Below, piece by piece: positions 45,574 to 54,372 of a DNA stretch of 64,000 nt. The notes below the pieces were generated by a model. The model had not been told where the DNA came from. It worked only from the letters and a program-made list of their open reading frames with translations, and did not search any database. A program made the position numbers and the translations under genes. The stretch comes from Holophagales bacterium. Its GTDB lineage: Bacteria; Acidobacteriota; Thermoanaerobaculia; UBA5066. Each line of letters begins with the position of its first letter. Within the stretch, counting starts at the first letter, position 1. Location of the stretch: the NCBI GenBank assembly GCA_016714815.1, contig JADKBZ010000001.1, positions 434,001 through 498,000 of the forward strand. Reading direction: 5' to 3'.

Positions 45574-46866
45574 TCAGCGGCCGGCGCGGGGATCCGGCTC
45601 CAGCATCCACTTCCACGCGGGTCGGGCCAGGGGGAAGCGCGCGAGCGCCTCGGAGGAGTACTCGTGGTAGAGGAGAAGGCCGCGGGCTCCGGGGAGGAGC
45701 TTCTCGCCGGCCTCCATTGCGGCCTGCTCGCGCTCCATCGTCGCGGGATCCGAGAGGTCCCAGCAGACGTTCAGAAAGAGCGTGCCCTCGGCGTCGCAGA
45801 GGTCCACCTCGCGGACGCCCGCGTGGTAGTGCCACTCGCGGCTCCGGCGGCGGCATTCGAGGAAGACGGCCGTCTCCAGCTTGTGCCCCACGTCCCGGTC
45901 CGCGCCGGCCTTGAAGGCGGCGACGAGCCCCGGGTCGATGACGTGGAGCTTCTTCGGGTTGCGGGCCTGCTTGAGGACGGAAACGTCGTGAGTCGGAAGG
46001 AGATGGACGAGGCCGGCGTCCTCGAGGAGCGCGAGGTAGTCGAAGAGGGTGTTTCTCGAGAAGGAGAGCCCGGTCGACTGGAAGTCGCGGGCGAGCTTGC
46101 TCACGGAAAGGAGCATCGCGGTGTTACGGAAGCAGTGGCGCAGAAGGGTCTTGAGGAGCGGCTCGTTTCTCACGCCGCTCCTCTCGAGGAGGTCCCGCTG
46201 GAGCATCAGGGAGGAGTACTCCTCCAGGATGAGCGGTCGAAGGGTCGGATCCGCCAGGACGATCTCCGGGAACCCGCCCCACCGGAGGTAATCCGCGAGG
46301 GCCGCCCGGGCCAGGCTCTCGCCGCGGGCGTCGAAGGGCTCGGGGACGAGCCCCCTGAAGACGAGGAGCTCGCGGAAGGAAAGAGGGAAGACTTCGAACG
46401 TGACGCTCCGGCCCCGAAGAGCCGAGGAGAGGTCCCGGGTGAGGAGGCGCGAGGAAGAGCCGGTGACGAAGACGGAGACGTCCTCCGTGTCGCACATCCG
46501 GCGGACCCAGCGCTCCCATCCCGGCGCGCTCTGGACCTCGTCGAGAAAGAGGTAGAGGCGCCCGGAGACGGTCTCGGGGAAGAGCTCGCGCAACGAACGG
46601 AGGACGAGGTCGAGGTCGGCGGGCTCCAGCGGCTGCAGCCGGTCGTCCTCGAAGTTCAGGTAGACGATGCGCCGCCGGTCGACCCCGCCGGCGACGAGGC
46701 GCTTGATGGTGTCGAAGAAGAGGAAAGTCTTGCCACAGCGTCGGACGCCGGAAAGGCCGATGACCTTGCCGCTCTCCGTCGGGAGGGAGAGGTCCCGAGG
46801 CTTGCTTGCCGGCAGCGGGCGTTCGGCAAACTCGCGGAGGACGAACTTGAGGCTGTCACTCTTCAC
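45574..46866 (-). CDS. ATPase with DUF4143 (AAA_14 plus DUF4143)
   Basis: GTG 46866 starts a 430-residue protein. AAA_14 domain: Walker A GLSGVRRCGKTFLFF near residue 35, IVYLNFEDDR, Walker B LYLFLDEVQSAPGWERWV near 110, sensor VFVTGSSSRLLTRDL, and the FEVFPLSFRELLVFRG motif. The DUF4143 C-terminal part is YLRWGGFPEIVL, SKLARDFQSTGLSFSRNT and YLALLEDAGLVHLL, followed by KLHVIDPGLVAAF and the nuclease-like DVGHKLETAVFLECRRR. Such proteins are common in prokaryotes and of unclear role. The start is preferred because the upstream frame is non-homologous. Its 3' end meets the methyltransferase remnant tail to tail. Confidence 0.9.
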   Translation of the reverse strand: MKSDSLKFVLREFAERPLPASKPRDLSLPTESGKVIGLSGVRRCGKTFLFFDTIKRLVAGGVDRRRIVYLNFEDDRLQPLEPADLDLVLRSLRELFPETVSGRLYLFLDEVQSAPGWERWVRRMCDTEDVSVFVTGSSSRLLTRDLSSALRGRSVTFEVFPLSFRELLVFRGLVPEPFDARGESLARAALADYLRWGGFPEIVLADPTLRPLILEEYSSLMLQRDLLERSGVRNEPLLKTLLRHCFRNTAMLLSVSKLARDFQSTGLSFSRNTLFDYLALLEDAGLVHLLPTHDVSVLKQARNPKKLHVIDPGLVAAFKAGADRDVGHKLETAVFLECRRRSREWHYHAGVREVDLCDAEGTLFLNVCWDLSDPATMEREQAAMEAGEKLLPGARGLLLYHEYSSEALARFPLARPAWKWMLEPDPRAGR

Positions 46867-47110
46867 GGGGACGATTGTAGGCCAATTCGTCCCCCTTAGA
46901 AGGGCCGAATCCTCTCCCCTTCGCCTTTCTGATTGGAATGGCCGCTCTAGCGCTCTTCGCGTCGCCGGTGCGGTGAGAAGAGATCTGCTCGCCGCCGTGA
47001 GAGGGCCCGGCACGGGAGGAGAGTCTGATGCGGCGTCTCTCGGGCCGGACGCCGGTGGTGCGTATTTCGCGAAGGGGAAGGTCCGCACGGGGAGCAGAGG
47101 AGTAAAGCGA

Positions 47111-48100
47111 ATGACCAGATCCGAACAGCCGATGGAACGTCGTGAGTTCGCGGCGCAGCGCCTCGCCACAGAGCATCCCCCGGTTCTTCGCAACCCGAAC
47201 AAGAGGGTCGTCCACGAGATCGCCTGCCCGCCCGGGTCGTCGCACGGAGGCGGGGTGGTCTGCACGCGGTGGGGCGCGATGCCGCTGCCCGAAAGCTTCA
47301 CGCCGGAGCGGGGGGCCGAAGGGGTGGTCCGGTACGACGGCTTCTACGACTACCGTCCGGCCCTCGCGGAACCGGGGGCGGTGGAGTGGCACGTGAACTT
47401 CGCCGATCCTCATCTCTTCGTCGCCTACGGTGGCCCTCTCTTCGCGCAGGACGAGATCCAGGTCGCGGAGCACCCGATCCTCGGCTCCCTCCGAGAGGCT
47501 TTGCAGGCGGAGGGGGCGAATACCCTGACCGTCGAGAGGGGCCGGCCGACCCCGGTCCTGGTGGCGGGGGTCGAGCGGCGCTGTCACGTCGCCACGGATC
47601 CCAACCCTCGGGAGGGGCGCCCGCGCGGCCTCTATGGGAACGAGTTCGGCAGCGCTCCGGCGGAGGCCGTCCGGCGTGCCACGAGGCGCATCGACCCCGC
47701 GACGACGACGAACCTCGTCGCGATGGCGGCGCCGTCGGGCGGATACGGCCCCTACTCGGACGAGGAGATCGCCCACGTCCTGATGACCGCGTTCACGGGC
47801 TTCCGGGCCGCGGTGCAGGAGAGCGGAAACGGTCCGGTCGCGATCCACACCGGCTTCTGGGGGTGCGGGGCGTTCGGCGGAAACCGCGTGCTGATGACGG
47901 CGCTGCAGGCGCTCGCGGCCGGGGCCGCGGGCGTCGACCGGCTCGTCTTCCACGCATCGGGCAAACAGGGGGCCGCCGCTCTCGACGACGCCCTGCGGTG
48001 CCTCCGGGAAGATCTCGGCGGCGCACCGATCCGCTCCGCCGATCTCGTTCGCCGGATCGCCGCGATCGGGTTCGAATGGGGCGAGAGCGACGGCAACTGA
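47111..48100 (+). CDS. Poly(ADP-ribose) glycohydrolase-like (macrodomain) protein
   Basis: The 329-residue protein starts at ATG 47111 or 47132. Two PARG-like signatures are visible: AYGGPLFAQDEIQVAEHP near residue 115, where eukaryotic PARG has a GGG...QEEI loop, and HTGFWGCGAFGGNRVLMTAL near 240, close to the PARG pattern TGNWGCGAFGG. In PARG the Q-E-E loop contains the catalytic glutamates; here it reads AQDEI, so one glutamate is replaced by Asp. It lies alone between the DUF4143 ATPase (divergent) and the DUF2911 gene. It may reverse ADP-ribosylation, for example of a toxin or host-defence protein. No ADP-ribosyltransferase is in the window. Confidence 0.75.
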   Translation: MTRSEQPMERREFAAQRLATEHPPVLRNPNKRVVHEIACPPGSSHGGGVVCTRWGAMPLPESFTPERGAEGVVRYDGFYDYRPALAEPGAVEWHVNFADPHLFVAYGGPLFAQDEIQVAEHPILGSLREALQAEGANTLTVERGRPTPVLVAGVERRCHVATDPNPREGRPRGLYGNEFGSAPAEAVRRATRRIDPATTTNLVAMAAPSGGYGPYSDEEIAHVLMTAFTGFRAAVQESGNGPVAIHTGFWGCGAFGGNRVLMTALQALAAGAAGVDRLVFHASGKQGAAALDDALRCLREDLGGAPIRSADLVRRIAAIGFEWGESDGN

Positions 48101-48261
48101 ACGCCGCCGCGCACCCGCGGCCGCCGGCGCCGCGGAGCGCGATCGAGGGGGAAACCCGCCCGCGTCGGGCACGTATCGGGAAGAAGGCACTCACAGGACT
48201 CGGGCGGAGCCCGGAATGCGATGCGGGCTTCGCCGTCGCCCTGCCGACAGGAGGATTCCCG

Positions 48262-49302
48262 ATGCGTCTTTCCCGATTCGTCCTCTGCTCCCTCGCGGTA
48301 GCCGCCTCGCCGGGTCTCGCACAGGTGCCGCCGCTCCAGCTCCCCGCCGCGAGCCCGAAGGCGACCGTCACCCAGACGGTCGGCCTCACCGACGTGACCG
48401 TCCGCTACTCCAGGCCCGCCGTGGCCGGCCGGAAGGTGTGGGGGGCGCTCGTCCCCTTCGGCGAGGTCTGGAGGACCGGGGCCGACGAGAACACGACCCT
48501 CTCGTTCACGACGCCGGTCACCGTCGGCGGGAAGGAGCTGCCGGCAGGAACCTACGGGCTCCACACGATCCCGGGCGAGAAGGAGTGGACGGTCATCCTC
48601 AGCACCCAGGCTGCCGCGTGGGGGAGCTACAGCTACGATGCAAAGGAGGACGCCGTCCGCTTCACGGCGGTCCCCCGGGAGGGTCCGCTCGAGGAGCGGC
48701 TCCTCTTCACCCTCGCCGACCCGACGGACCACTCCGTCGCCGTCACGCTCGCCTGGGAGAAGCTCCGGCTCTCGTTCCCCGTCGAAGTCGACACGAAGGC
48801 CGCCGTCCTCGCCAGCCTCAAGGAGCAGCTCCGGGGCCTTCCGCGCTTCGGGTGGCAGGGCTGGAACGGCGCGGCGGCCTGGTGCGTGAAGAACGACATC
48901 GCCCTCGACCAGGCCGGGGAGTGGGTGGACCGGTCGATCAGGATGAACCGCAACTTCACGAACCTGACGACGAAAGCCGCCCTCCTCGAGAAGAAGGGGG
49001 ACGCGAAGGCCGCCGCCGAGCTGCGCGAGAAGGCCGTCGCGCTGGCGACCGAGGTGGAGCTGAACCAGTACGGGTACCAGCTCCTCGGCCAGAAGAAGGT
49101 CGACGAGGCGATCCGCGCCTTCGAGAGGAACACGAAGGACCACCCCGGATCGTGGAACGCGTGGGACTCGCTCGCGGAGGGCCAGGCCACGGCGGGAGAC
49201 AGGAAGAAGGCCGCGGCCAGCTACGAGAAGGCGCTCGCGATGACCGAGGACGAGGAGCAGAAGAAGCGGATTCGCGCGGAGCTCGCGAAGCTGAAGCCGT
49301 AG
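48262..49302 (+). CDS. Exported DUF2911 protein with TPR-like C-terminus
   Basis: ATG 48262 gives 346 residues with a signal peptide (SRFVLCSLAVAASPGLAQ). The DUF2911 domain covers about 30-180 (VTVRYSRPAVAGRKVWG, PFGEVWRTGADENTTLSF, LPAGTYGLHTIPGEKEWTVI, LAWEKLRLSFPV). The C-terminal part (about 210-346) is helical with TPR-like repeats (AWCVKNDIALDQAGEWVDR, QYGYQLLGQKKVDEAI, WDSLAEGQATAGDRKKAAAS). The family is frequent in Acidobacteriota and Bacteroidota; its function is unknown. No operon partner: the gaps on each side exceed 80 bases. Confidence 0.9.
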   Translation: MRLSRFVLCSLAVAASPGLAQVPPLQLPAASPKATVTQTVGLTDVTVRYSRPAVAGRKVWGALVPFGEVWRTGADENTTLSFTTPVTVGGKELPAGTYGLHTIPGEKEWTVILSTQAAAWGSYSYDAKEDAVRFTAVPREGPLEERLLFTLADPTDHSVAVTLAWEKLRLSFPVEVDTKAAVLASLKEQLRGLPRFGWQGWNGAAAWCVKNDIALDQAGEWVDRSIRMNRNFTNLTTKAALLEKKGDAKAAAELREKAVALATEVELNQYGYQLLGQKKVDEAIRAFERNTKDHPGSWNAWDSLAEGQATAGDRKKAAASYEKALAMTEDEEQKKRIRAELAKLKP

Positions 49303-49387
49303 CGGGCGCATCAGACCCTGACCGGAATCCGGCAGCCTGACCGCGCTCCAGGGGGATGATGAGCTCCTCGAGGTTCACCCGATCGCC

Positions 49388-50536
49388 ATGAAACGGGCTC
49401 TCGCCGCCTTCTCGGTGCTGCTCTGCGTCGGGCCTGCCCAGGCCCGGGTCGAGACCTTCGTGCTGCGCGAGGCCGTCCCGAATCGCGAGCCGAGAGTCAC
49501 CACGCGCGTCATCCGCTTCGACGCCGGGAAGCGGCTGTTCCACGTGAAGGACTACTTCGAGAACGGACGAATCCAGCGGGATGCCTTCTACACCTCCTTC
49601 GACAAGCGGGTGAAGGAGGAGTTCCAGTGCAACCACCGCTCGAACACAAGGGAGGGGCTTTGCACGGAATGGCACCGGAACGGCCGGAAGAGAATCGAGG
49701 CCCGTTTCACCCGGGGCCGGCGGAGCGGCGCGAGCACCTCCTGGTACGAGAGCGGTCAGAAGGAAGCGGAGGAGAGCTGGCTCGACGGACAGCTGCACGG
49801 ACGCGTCAGGTACTGGTCCGAGAAGGGGGACCTGCAGTTCGACTCGACGTTCGCTCACGGCATGAACCAGCAGCGAAGGCGGGTCCGCTATCGATACCTT
49901 TCGTACGTCCCGAAGGGCTACGAGGTCGACACCGAAAGAAAGTGGCCGCTCGTCATCTACCTGCACGGGGGATCGGACAGGGGCACCGACCTGAAGAAGT
50001 TGTATTCGTCCGGGATCCCCGACCAGGTCTACAGGGGGCGGGACTTCCCGTTCGTGATGCTGGCGCCGCAGTGTCCCGAGCATCTCAGGTGGTCGACCGA
50101 CGACTGGTTCGAGAGCTTCATCGAGGAGGCGACGACCAGGTACGGGATCGACGTGGACAGGGTCTACCTGACAGGGCCGAGCCTGGGCGGCTCCGGCACC
50201 TGGTTCCTCGCGGCCCGGTATCCCGGAACGTTCGCCGCCATCGCCCCGATGAGCGGGTTCACGAGCCATCTCGAGTACATCGACAGGAACCTCGACCAGC
50301 TGCTCGACCTGCCCGTATGGGCCTTCCACGGCGAGCGGGACACAGTCGTCCCGTTCGAGGAAACGGAGCGAATCGTCCGGAGACTGGAAGGGCGAAGCAG
50401 CGACCTGCGATTCTCGGCGGAGCCGGAAGCCGGCCACGAGATCCACTGGAAGGTCTATCCGGGCCGGGACCTGTACGACTGGCTCCTGCGGCACGTCAGG
50501 CGAGCCCACCCCCCGGAGGAGTCGCGCCGGCCATAA
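49388..50536 (+). CDS. Secreted serine hydrolase with MORN/YwqK-like repeats
   Basis: The 382-residue protein has a signal peptide (MKRALAAFSVLLCVGPAQA). Residues about 50-155 contain short YwqK/MORN-type repeats (KDYFENGRIQRDAFY, TEWHRNGRKRIEARF, WYESGQKEAEESWLDG, RYWSEKGDLQFDSTF). An alpha/beta-hydrolase domain of the PHB-depolymerase/Esterase class follows (about 160-380): VIYLHGGSDRG, nucleophile elbow TGPSLGGSGT, acid HGERDTVVPF, His in EAGHEIHW. The repeats probably bind a surface or polymer. The combination is uncommon to my knowledge. The substrate is unknown; the start is well supported by the signal peptide. Confidence 0.85.
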   Translation: MKRALAAFSVLLCVGPAQARVETFVLREAVPNREPRVTTRVIRFDAGKRLFHVKDYFENGRIQRDAFYTSFDKRVKEEFQCNHRSNTREGLCTEWHRNGRKRIEARFTRGRRSGASTSWYESGQKEAEESWLDGQLHGRVRYWSEKGDLQFDSTFAHGMNQQRRRVRYRYLSYVPKGYEVDTERKWPLVIYLHGGSDRGTDLKKLYSSGIPDQVYRGRDFPFVMLAPQCPEHLRWSTDDWFESFIEEATTRYGIDVDRVYLTGPSLGGSGTWFLAARYPGTFAAIAPMSGFTSHLEYIDRNLDQLLDLPVWAFHGERDTVVPFEETERIVRRLEGRSSDLRFSAEPEAGHEIHWKVYPGRDLYDWLLRHVRRAHPPEESRRP

Positions 50537-50559
50537 ACCGCCACGGGAATCCCGGGCCG

Positions 50560-50930
50560 GCCCCGCTCTCTTCCTGACGCCGATCCGCTTCACCCCGGCC
50601 CGGCCACGGCAGGGCGAGAGCGGTTCGTGGACGTCAACCGCCAGACGGCGTTTCCGACGTCGTCCGCCACGAGAAGGCCCCCACACGTGTCGAGGGCGAC
50701 GCCGACGGGGCGCCCCATCGCGAGGTTCTTCCCCTTGACGAACCCCGTCAGGACGTCCACCGGCTCGCCGGAGGGCACGCCGCCGGCATGTAGTCGGGCA
50801 CGAGGTCGCCGCCGAGCTCGTCCCGCTCGTTCACCGCGACCCACAGGGCGCCGGTCTCCGGCTCCCAGGCCATTCCGACCGGGTTGCGCAGCCCGGACGC
50901 GAAGACGCGATGACCACCCGTGCGCGAAAC
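50560..50930 (-). pseudogene. PQQ-type glucose/sorbosone dehydrogenase, C-terminal remnant
   Basis: The minus strand reads RVFASGLRNPVGMAWEPETG followed by ALWVAVNERDELGGDLVPDYM, then after a frame change VPSGEPVDVLTGFVKGKNLA and MGRPVGVALDTCGGLLVADD, ending VGNAVWRLT. This is the last two or three beta-propeller blades of soluble sugar (sorbosone/glucose-type) dehydrogenases. The catalytic N-terminal part is missing, and a frameshift near 50790 separates the two pieces. No gene on the plus strand overlaps it credibly. Confidence 0.8.
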
Positions 50931-51118
50931 ACGACAGAGCCAGGAATCGCGCGACGAGACGGAACATCTTCAGATTCCCTCCTGCACCTGCGGACGCCCT
51001 GCGGACCGCCACCGGGTGGTGGTCCTTCGTCCTGCTCTCCCTGCCGCACTTTCCGGGCCACGGGCCTCCTCCCTTCCTCGCCTGACCCTCCTGGCCCGGA
51101 AACTGCTCTCTCCGGGAC

Positions 51119-53374
51119 GTGAGCCGAACGTTCCGAGTCCCCGGTGTGTCGAGCGCGGTCCTTCGGGCGGCCCTTCAGTGGCGGCTCTGGCTGGCGGCGA
51201 TCACGGTCGTCGTTTCCTGCGCGCTCCTGACGACGTTGATGGCTCTCGTCCACACGGTCTACTTCGACCGGACGGGCCTGCCCGACGTGGCGCCCTTCCT
51301 CAGGTTCGAGCTCCCGTCGACGGGCCGCATCCAGGACGAGCGGGGAGAGCTTCTCGTCGAGATGGCGCTCCAGTACCGGCGCGTCCTGCGCTACCAGGAG
51401 ATCCCGCCCGTCCTACAGAACGCCATCCTGTCGGCCGAGGACAAGAACTTCTTCACTCATTCCGGAGTGGACTACGGGGCCCTCGTCCGCGTCCTCGGGA
51501 AGACGGCGCGCCGGTCGCTGGGCGGGCGCCGGCTCGTGCTGTCCCAGGGAGGCTCGACGGTCACGCAGCAGCTCGTCCGGGGCTACTTCCTGCCCGACCT
51601 GGTCCGGGACGAGAACGAGGACGTCCTCGTGCGGCACAGCTTCCTGTCACGCCTGATGTCGGGGGCCGTGGGCGCGACGGCCACGAACAAGCTCCTCCGG
51701 AAGGTAGAGGAGATGCGGCTCTCCTTCTGGCTGGAAACCGAGCTGGCGCGGCGACTGGGGTCCCGGCGTCGCGCGAAGGAGGAGATCCTCGCCCGCTACG
51801 CCAGCCTCGTCTACCTCGGAAACGGGCGATACGGCTTCGAGGCGGCTTCGCAGTACTACTTCGGACGTCCCCTCGCCTCGTTCACCGAAGAGGACGCCCC
51901 CCTGGCCGCGTTCCTCGCCGGCATGACGAAGTCGCCGTCGGAGGCCGCACGGAGCGCCCAGGGCCTCGACCGGCCGGGCCGCCGCCACAACGAGATCCTG
52001 GCCCTGATGGCCCGAAACGGCTTCCTGTCGGCCGAGCAGGTCGGGCGGTTCCAGGTCGTCCGGGTCCGGACCGTGGCGCCGCGGCTCGTGAAGACCGAGG
52101 CCCCCGCGATCGTCGAGTCGGCCCTGATCGAGCTGGCCGCCCTCTCCGGGCAGGACGGCGCGACGGTCGGCCTGATCAGCGTTCCCGCGCTCGTGATGGG
52201 CCGCATTCACGTCACCTCAACCGCGGACCTGAGGATTCAGCGCATCGTGAACCTCGCGCTCGAAAGCGGCCTCGGGCTCTTCGAAGGGCGGCACCGGAAA
52301 AGCCGGGGCGAGATCCAGGGCTCCGTCGTCGTCCTCAGGAACTCCGATGCCGCCATCCTCGCGGAGGCCGGCGGGCGGGAGGTCTTCAGGGACAGGCCCG
52401 GTTCGTACGGCGACTTCAACAGGGCCAGGGACTCCCGAAGGCAGCCGGGCTCGGCGATGAAGCCGTTCGTCTACCTGGCGGCCCTCCGGCGAGGGGCCCT
52501 CACGCTCGACGAGCTCGTTCCCGACGAGCCGGTCAGCGTCGACATGGGCGAAGGAAAAGCCGCCAGGCCGATCTCCAACTACGACGGCGAGTTCAAGGGA
52601 CTCCTCCCCCTTCGGCAGGCGCTCGCGGAATCGCGCAACGCGGTGGCCATCTGGATCGTGAACCAGGTCGGCATCCGCGCGGTCCTGGAAACCGCTTCCA
52701 GCCTCGGCATTCAGACGCCTCTCGTGCCGAACTCTTCGACGGCGCTCGGGGCTTCCGAAGTCACGCTCGTCGAGCTGGCGAACGCCTACCGGGCGATCGC
52801 GTCGGGCCTGGCCGCCGAGCCGCACGTCCTCGGGGAAGTGCTCGATTCCTCGGGCCGGATGCTCTGGAAATGGAGTGCCACTCCACGGACGATCGACATG
52901 CCGCTCGCTCTCATTCAGGAGGGTCTCCGCGGCGTCGTGCGCCTCCCGTCGGGAACCGCGCACTCCCTCAGCATGTGCCGGCAGTTCCCCATCCAGGTCA
53001 TGGGAAAGACGGGGACCACGAGCGGCTATCGCGACGCTCTCTTCGTCGGCTCGACGTACGGGCCGGGCGGCATAACCGTGGCGGTCCGGATCGGGTACGA
53101 CGGCAACCAGGAGCTCGGGCAGAGGGAAACGGGCACCCGGGCGGCGCTCCCCATCTTCAGGGAGATCGTCGGGAACGTTTACCGGGACGAGCTCGCGGGC
53201 CCGATCCCGAGGTTCCCGTCGGCCATCGAGCGCGGGATCGACACGTTCCTCGCGTCGCAGGCGGCGTCGGCCGCGGCGAGCGCGATCGCGTCGTCGCTCA
53301 CGGACAGCCCGGGCGCCCTGCCGCGGGCGCCTGCCGCGGTCGCGCTGACCCTTCGGGCGGAGACGCCGGATTGA
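51119..53374 (+). CDS. Class A penicillin-binding protein (1A/PBP-type)
   Basis: GTG 51119 gives 751 residues. An N-terminal transmembrane anchor (LWLAAITVVVSCALLTTLMAL) precedes a GT51 transglycosylase domain, with SAEDKNFFTHSGVDYGALV near residue 104 (catalytic Glu region) and GGSTVTQQLVRGYF near 145. The transpeptidase domain follows: RQPGSAMKPFVY near 442 (SxxK as SAMK), SRNAV near 505 (SxN) and GKTGTTSGY near 628 (KTG). It would polymerise and cross-link peptidoglycan in the periplasm. The residue range is normal for PBP1A. No mreC or shape genes are adjacent. Confidence 0.95.
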   Translation: MSRTFRVPGVSSAVLRAALQWRLWLAAITVVVSCALLTTLMALVHTVYFDRTGLPDVAPFLRFELPSTGRIQDERGELLVEMALQYRRVLRYQEIPPVLQNAILSAEDKNFFTHSGVDYGALVRVLGKTARRSLGGRRLVLSQGGSTVTQQLVRGYFLPDLVRDENEDVLVRHSFLSRLMSGAVGATATNKLLRKVEEMRLSFWLETELARRLGSRRRAKEEILARYASLVYLGNGRYGFEAASQYYFGRPLASFTEEDAPLAAFLAGMTKSPSEAARSAQGLDRPGRRHNEILALMARNGFLSAEQVGRFQVVRVRTVAPRLVKTEAPAIVESALIELAALSGQDGATVGLISVPALVMGRIHVTSTADLRIQRIVNLALESGLGLFEGRHRKSRGEIQGSVVVLRNSDAAILAEAGGREVFRDRPGSYGDFNRARDSRRQPGSAMKPFVYLAALRRGALTLDELVPDEPVSVDMGEGKAARPISNYDGEFKGLLPLRQALAESRNAVAIWIVNQVGIRAVLETASSLGIQTPLVPNSSTALGASEVTLVELANAYRAIASGLAAEPHVLGEVLDSSGRMLWKWSATPRTIDMPLALIQEGLRGVVRLPSGTAHSLSMCRQFPIQVMGKTGTTSGYRDALFVGSTYGPGGITVAVRIGYDGNQELGQRETGTRAALPIFREIVGNVYRDELAGPIPRFPSAIERGIDTFLASQAASAAASAIASSLTDSPGALPRAPAAVALTLRAETPD

Positions 53375-53570
53375 AAGTCCTACATCGCCGGCGAGCACGA
53401 ACAGCCGCGCCGGGGGCTCCGGGCGACGACGAAGGGGGAGTTTCGGGAGAGTCGCGTGGCACGCGACTTGCGCAAACGAGAGGCGTCGCGGCCCGGCCTC
53501 GATGGAGCGCGCCCCGTCACGTTTCGACAAACCGTCCTCGGTCGCCGAGGCTTACCAAGGGAGAAACTCC

Positions 53571-54245
53571 ATGAAACGTTTCCTCAGCGTCAGTGCCGCG
53601 GGCCTTGCCCTCCTCTCCGTTCTTCCCGCCCGTTCGGCCTCGGGGCAGGAATCGACGACCTCGACCGTCAAGACGACCGAGGTCGCCCCCGACGGTTCAA
53701 CGCGGACGACGACGAAGACGACCACGGTGGAGGGCAAGGTCCTCCGCTACGAGAGAGGCAAGACGATCGTCGTCCTGCAGTCCGGCAACCGCGAAACGAG
53801 CTACGTGCTCGCGCCGAACGCGACGGTCCCGGCGGACATCGAGGTCGGGCGCATGGTCTCTCTCAGCACCGTGAACTCCGAAAGCGGCCCGATGACCGTC
53901 ACCAGCGTCACGACGCGCTCCGTGACCCCTGATGGGAAGATCAAGACCGAAACGAAAGCGCAGGGCACGACGCCGGCCGGGGACAAGGTCGCGTCGACGA
54001 CCACGACCGTCACGGGCACGGTGAAAGCCGTCCAGACCGGACGCTCGGTGACCCTCACCCTTCCCAACAGCACCGCGGTCGAGTACGCCCTCGACGACGC
54101 TTCCGTCGTCCCGGCCGATCTCTCGGTCGGCAACACCGTCACCGTGGTGACGACGACGACGACGACCGGGGCGCCCGTGGTCGTGAAGACGGTCACGATC
54201 TCCGGCCAGAAGAAGACGACGAAGACGACGACCGTCAAGAAGTAA
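53571..54245 (+). CDS. Exported threonine-rich repeat protein
   Basis: ATG 53571 gives 224 residues with a signal peptide (MKRFLSVSAAGLALLSVLPARSASG). The mature part is very rich in Thr, Val and Lys, with two similar blocks (TTTVEGKVLRYERGKTIVVL and TTTVTGTVKAVQTGRSVTLT) each followed by a PADIEVG or PADLSVG motif, then KKTTKTTTVKK. No domain is recognised; it resembles OB- or DUF5666-like small exported proteins. It follows the PBP gene by nearly 200 bases and ends at a GC-rich hairpin. Confidence 0.8.
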   Translation: MKRFLSVSAAGLALLSVLPARSASGQESTTSTVKTTEVAPDGSTRTTTKTTTVEGKVLRYERGKTIVVLQSGNRETSYVLAPNATVPADIEVGRMVSLSTVNSESGPMTVTSVTTRSVTPDGKIKTETKAQGTTPAGDKVASTTTTVTGTVKAVQTGRSVTLTLPNSTAVEYALDDASVVPADLSVGNTVTVVTTTTTTGAPVVVKTVTISGQKKTTKTTTVKK

Positions 54246-54255
54246 CAGCCGGCAG

Positions 54256-54276
54256 CCGCCGGCCGCAGGCCGGTGG
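54256..54276 (+). terminator. GC-rich hairpin, possible terminator
   Basis: CCGCCGGCC-GCA-GGCCGGTGG gives a 9-base-pair stem with one G-T pair and a 3-base loop, 10 bases after the stop of the threonine-rich gene. No T-run follows, so it is at best a weak terminator or mRNA-end structure. Confidence 0.4.
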
Positions 54277-54372
54277 AAACCTTCCGTCGGGGGGCTGCGT
54301 AACTCGGCCGGGCAGGAAGGCCGGGGTGAAGTCTGCGAACCGCCCGGGGCCGTCCCGCTCGAAGGAGGTCCC

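Noticed and set aside
53380..53440. Similarity of a short stretch (ACGACGAAGGGGGAG) to the AAA+ scraps
   Set aside because: Only about 15 bases match and they are in GC-rich simple sequence; the peptide context differs.
53571..54245. Threonine-rich protein as a surface adhesin
   Set aside because: Short, no repeats long enough and no anchor; composition alone is not evidence.
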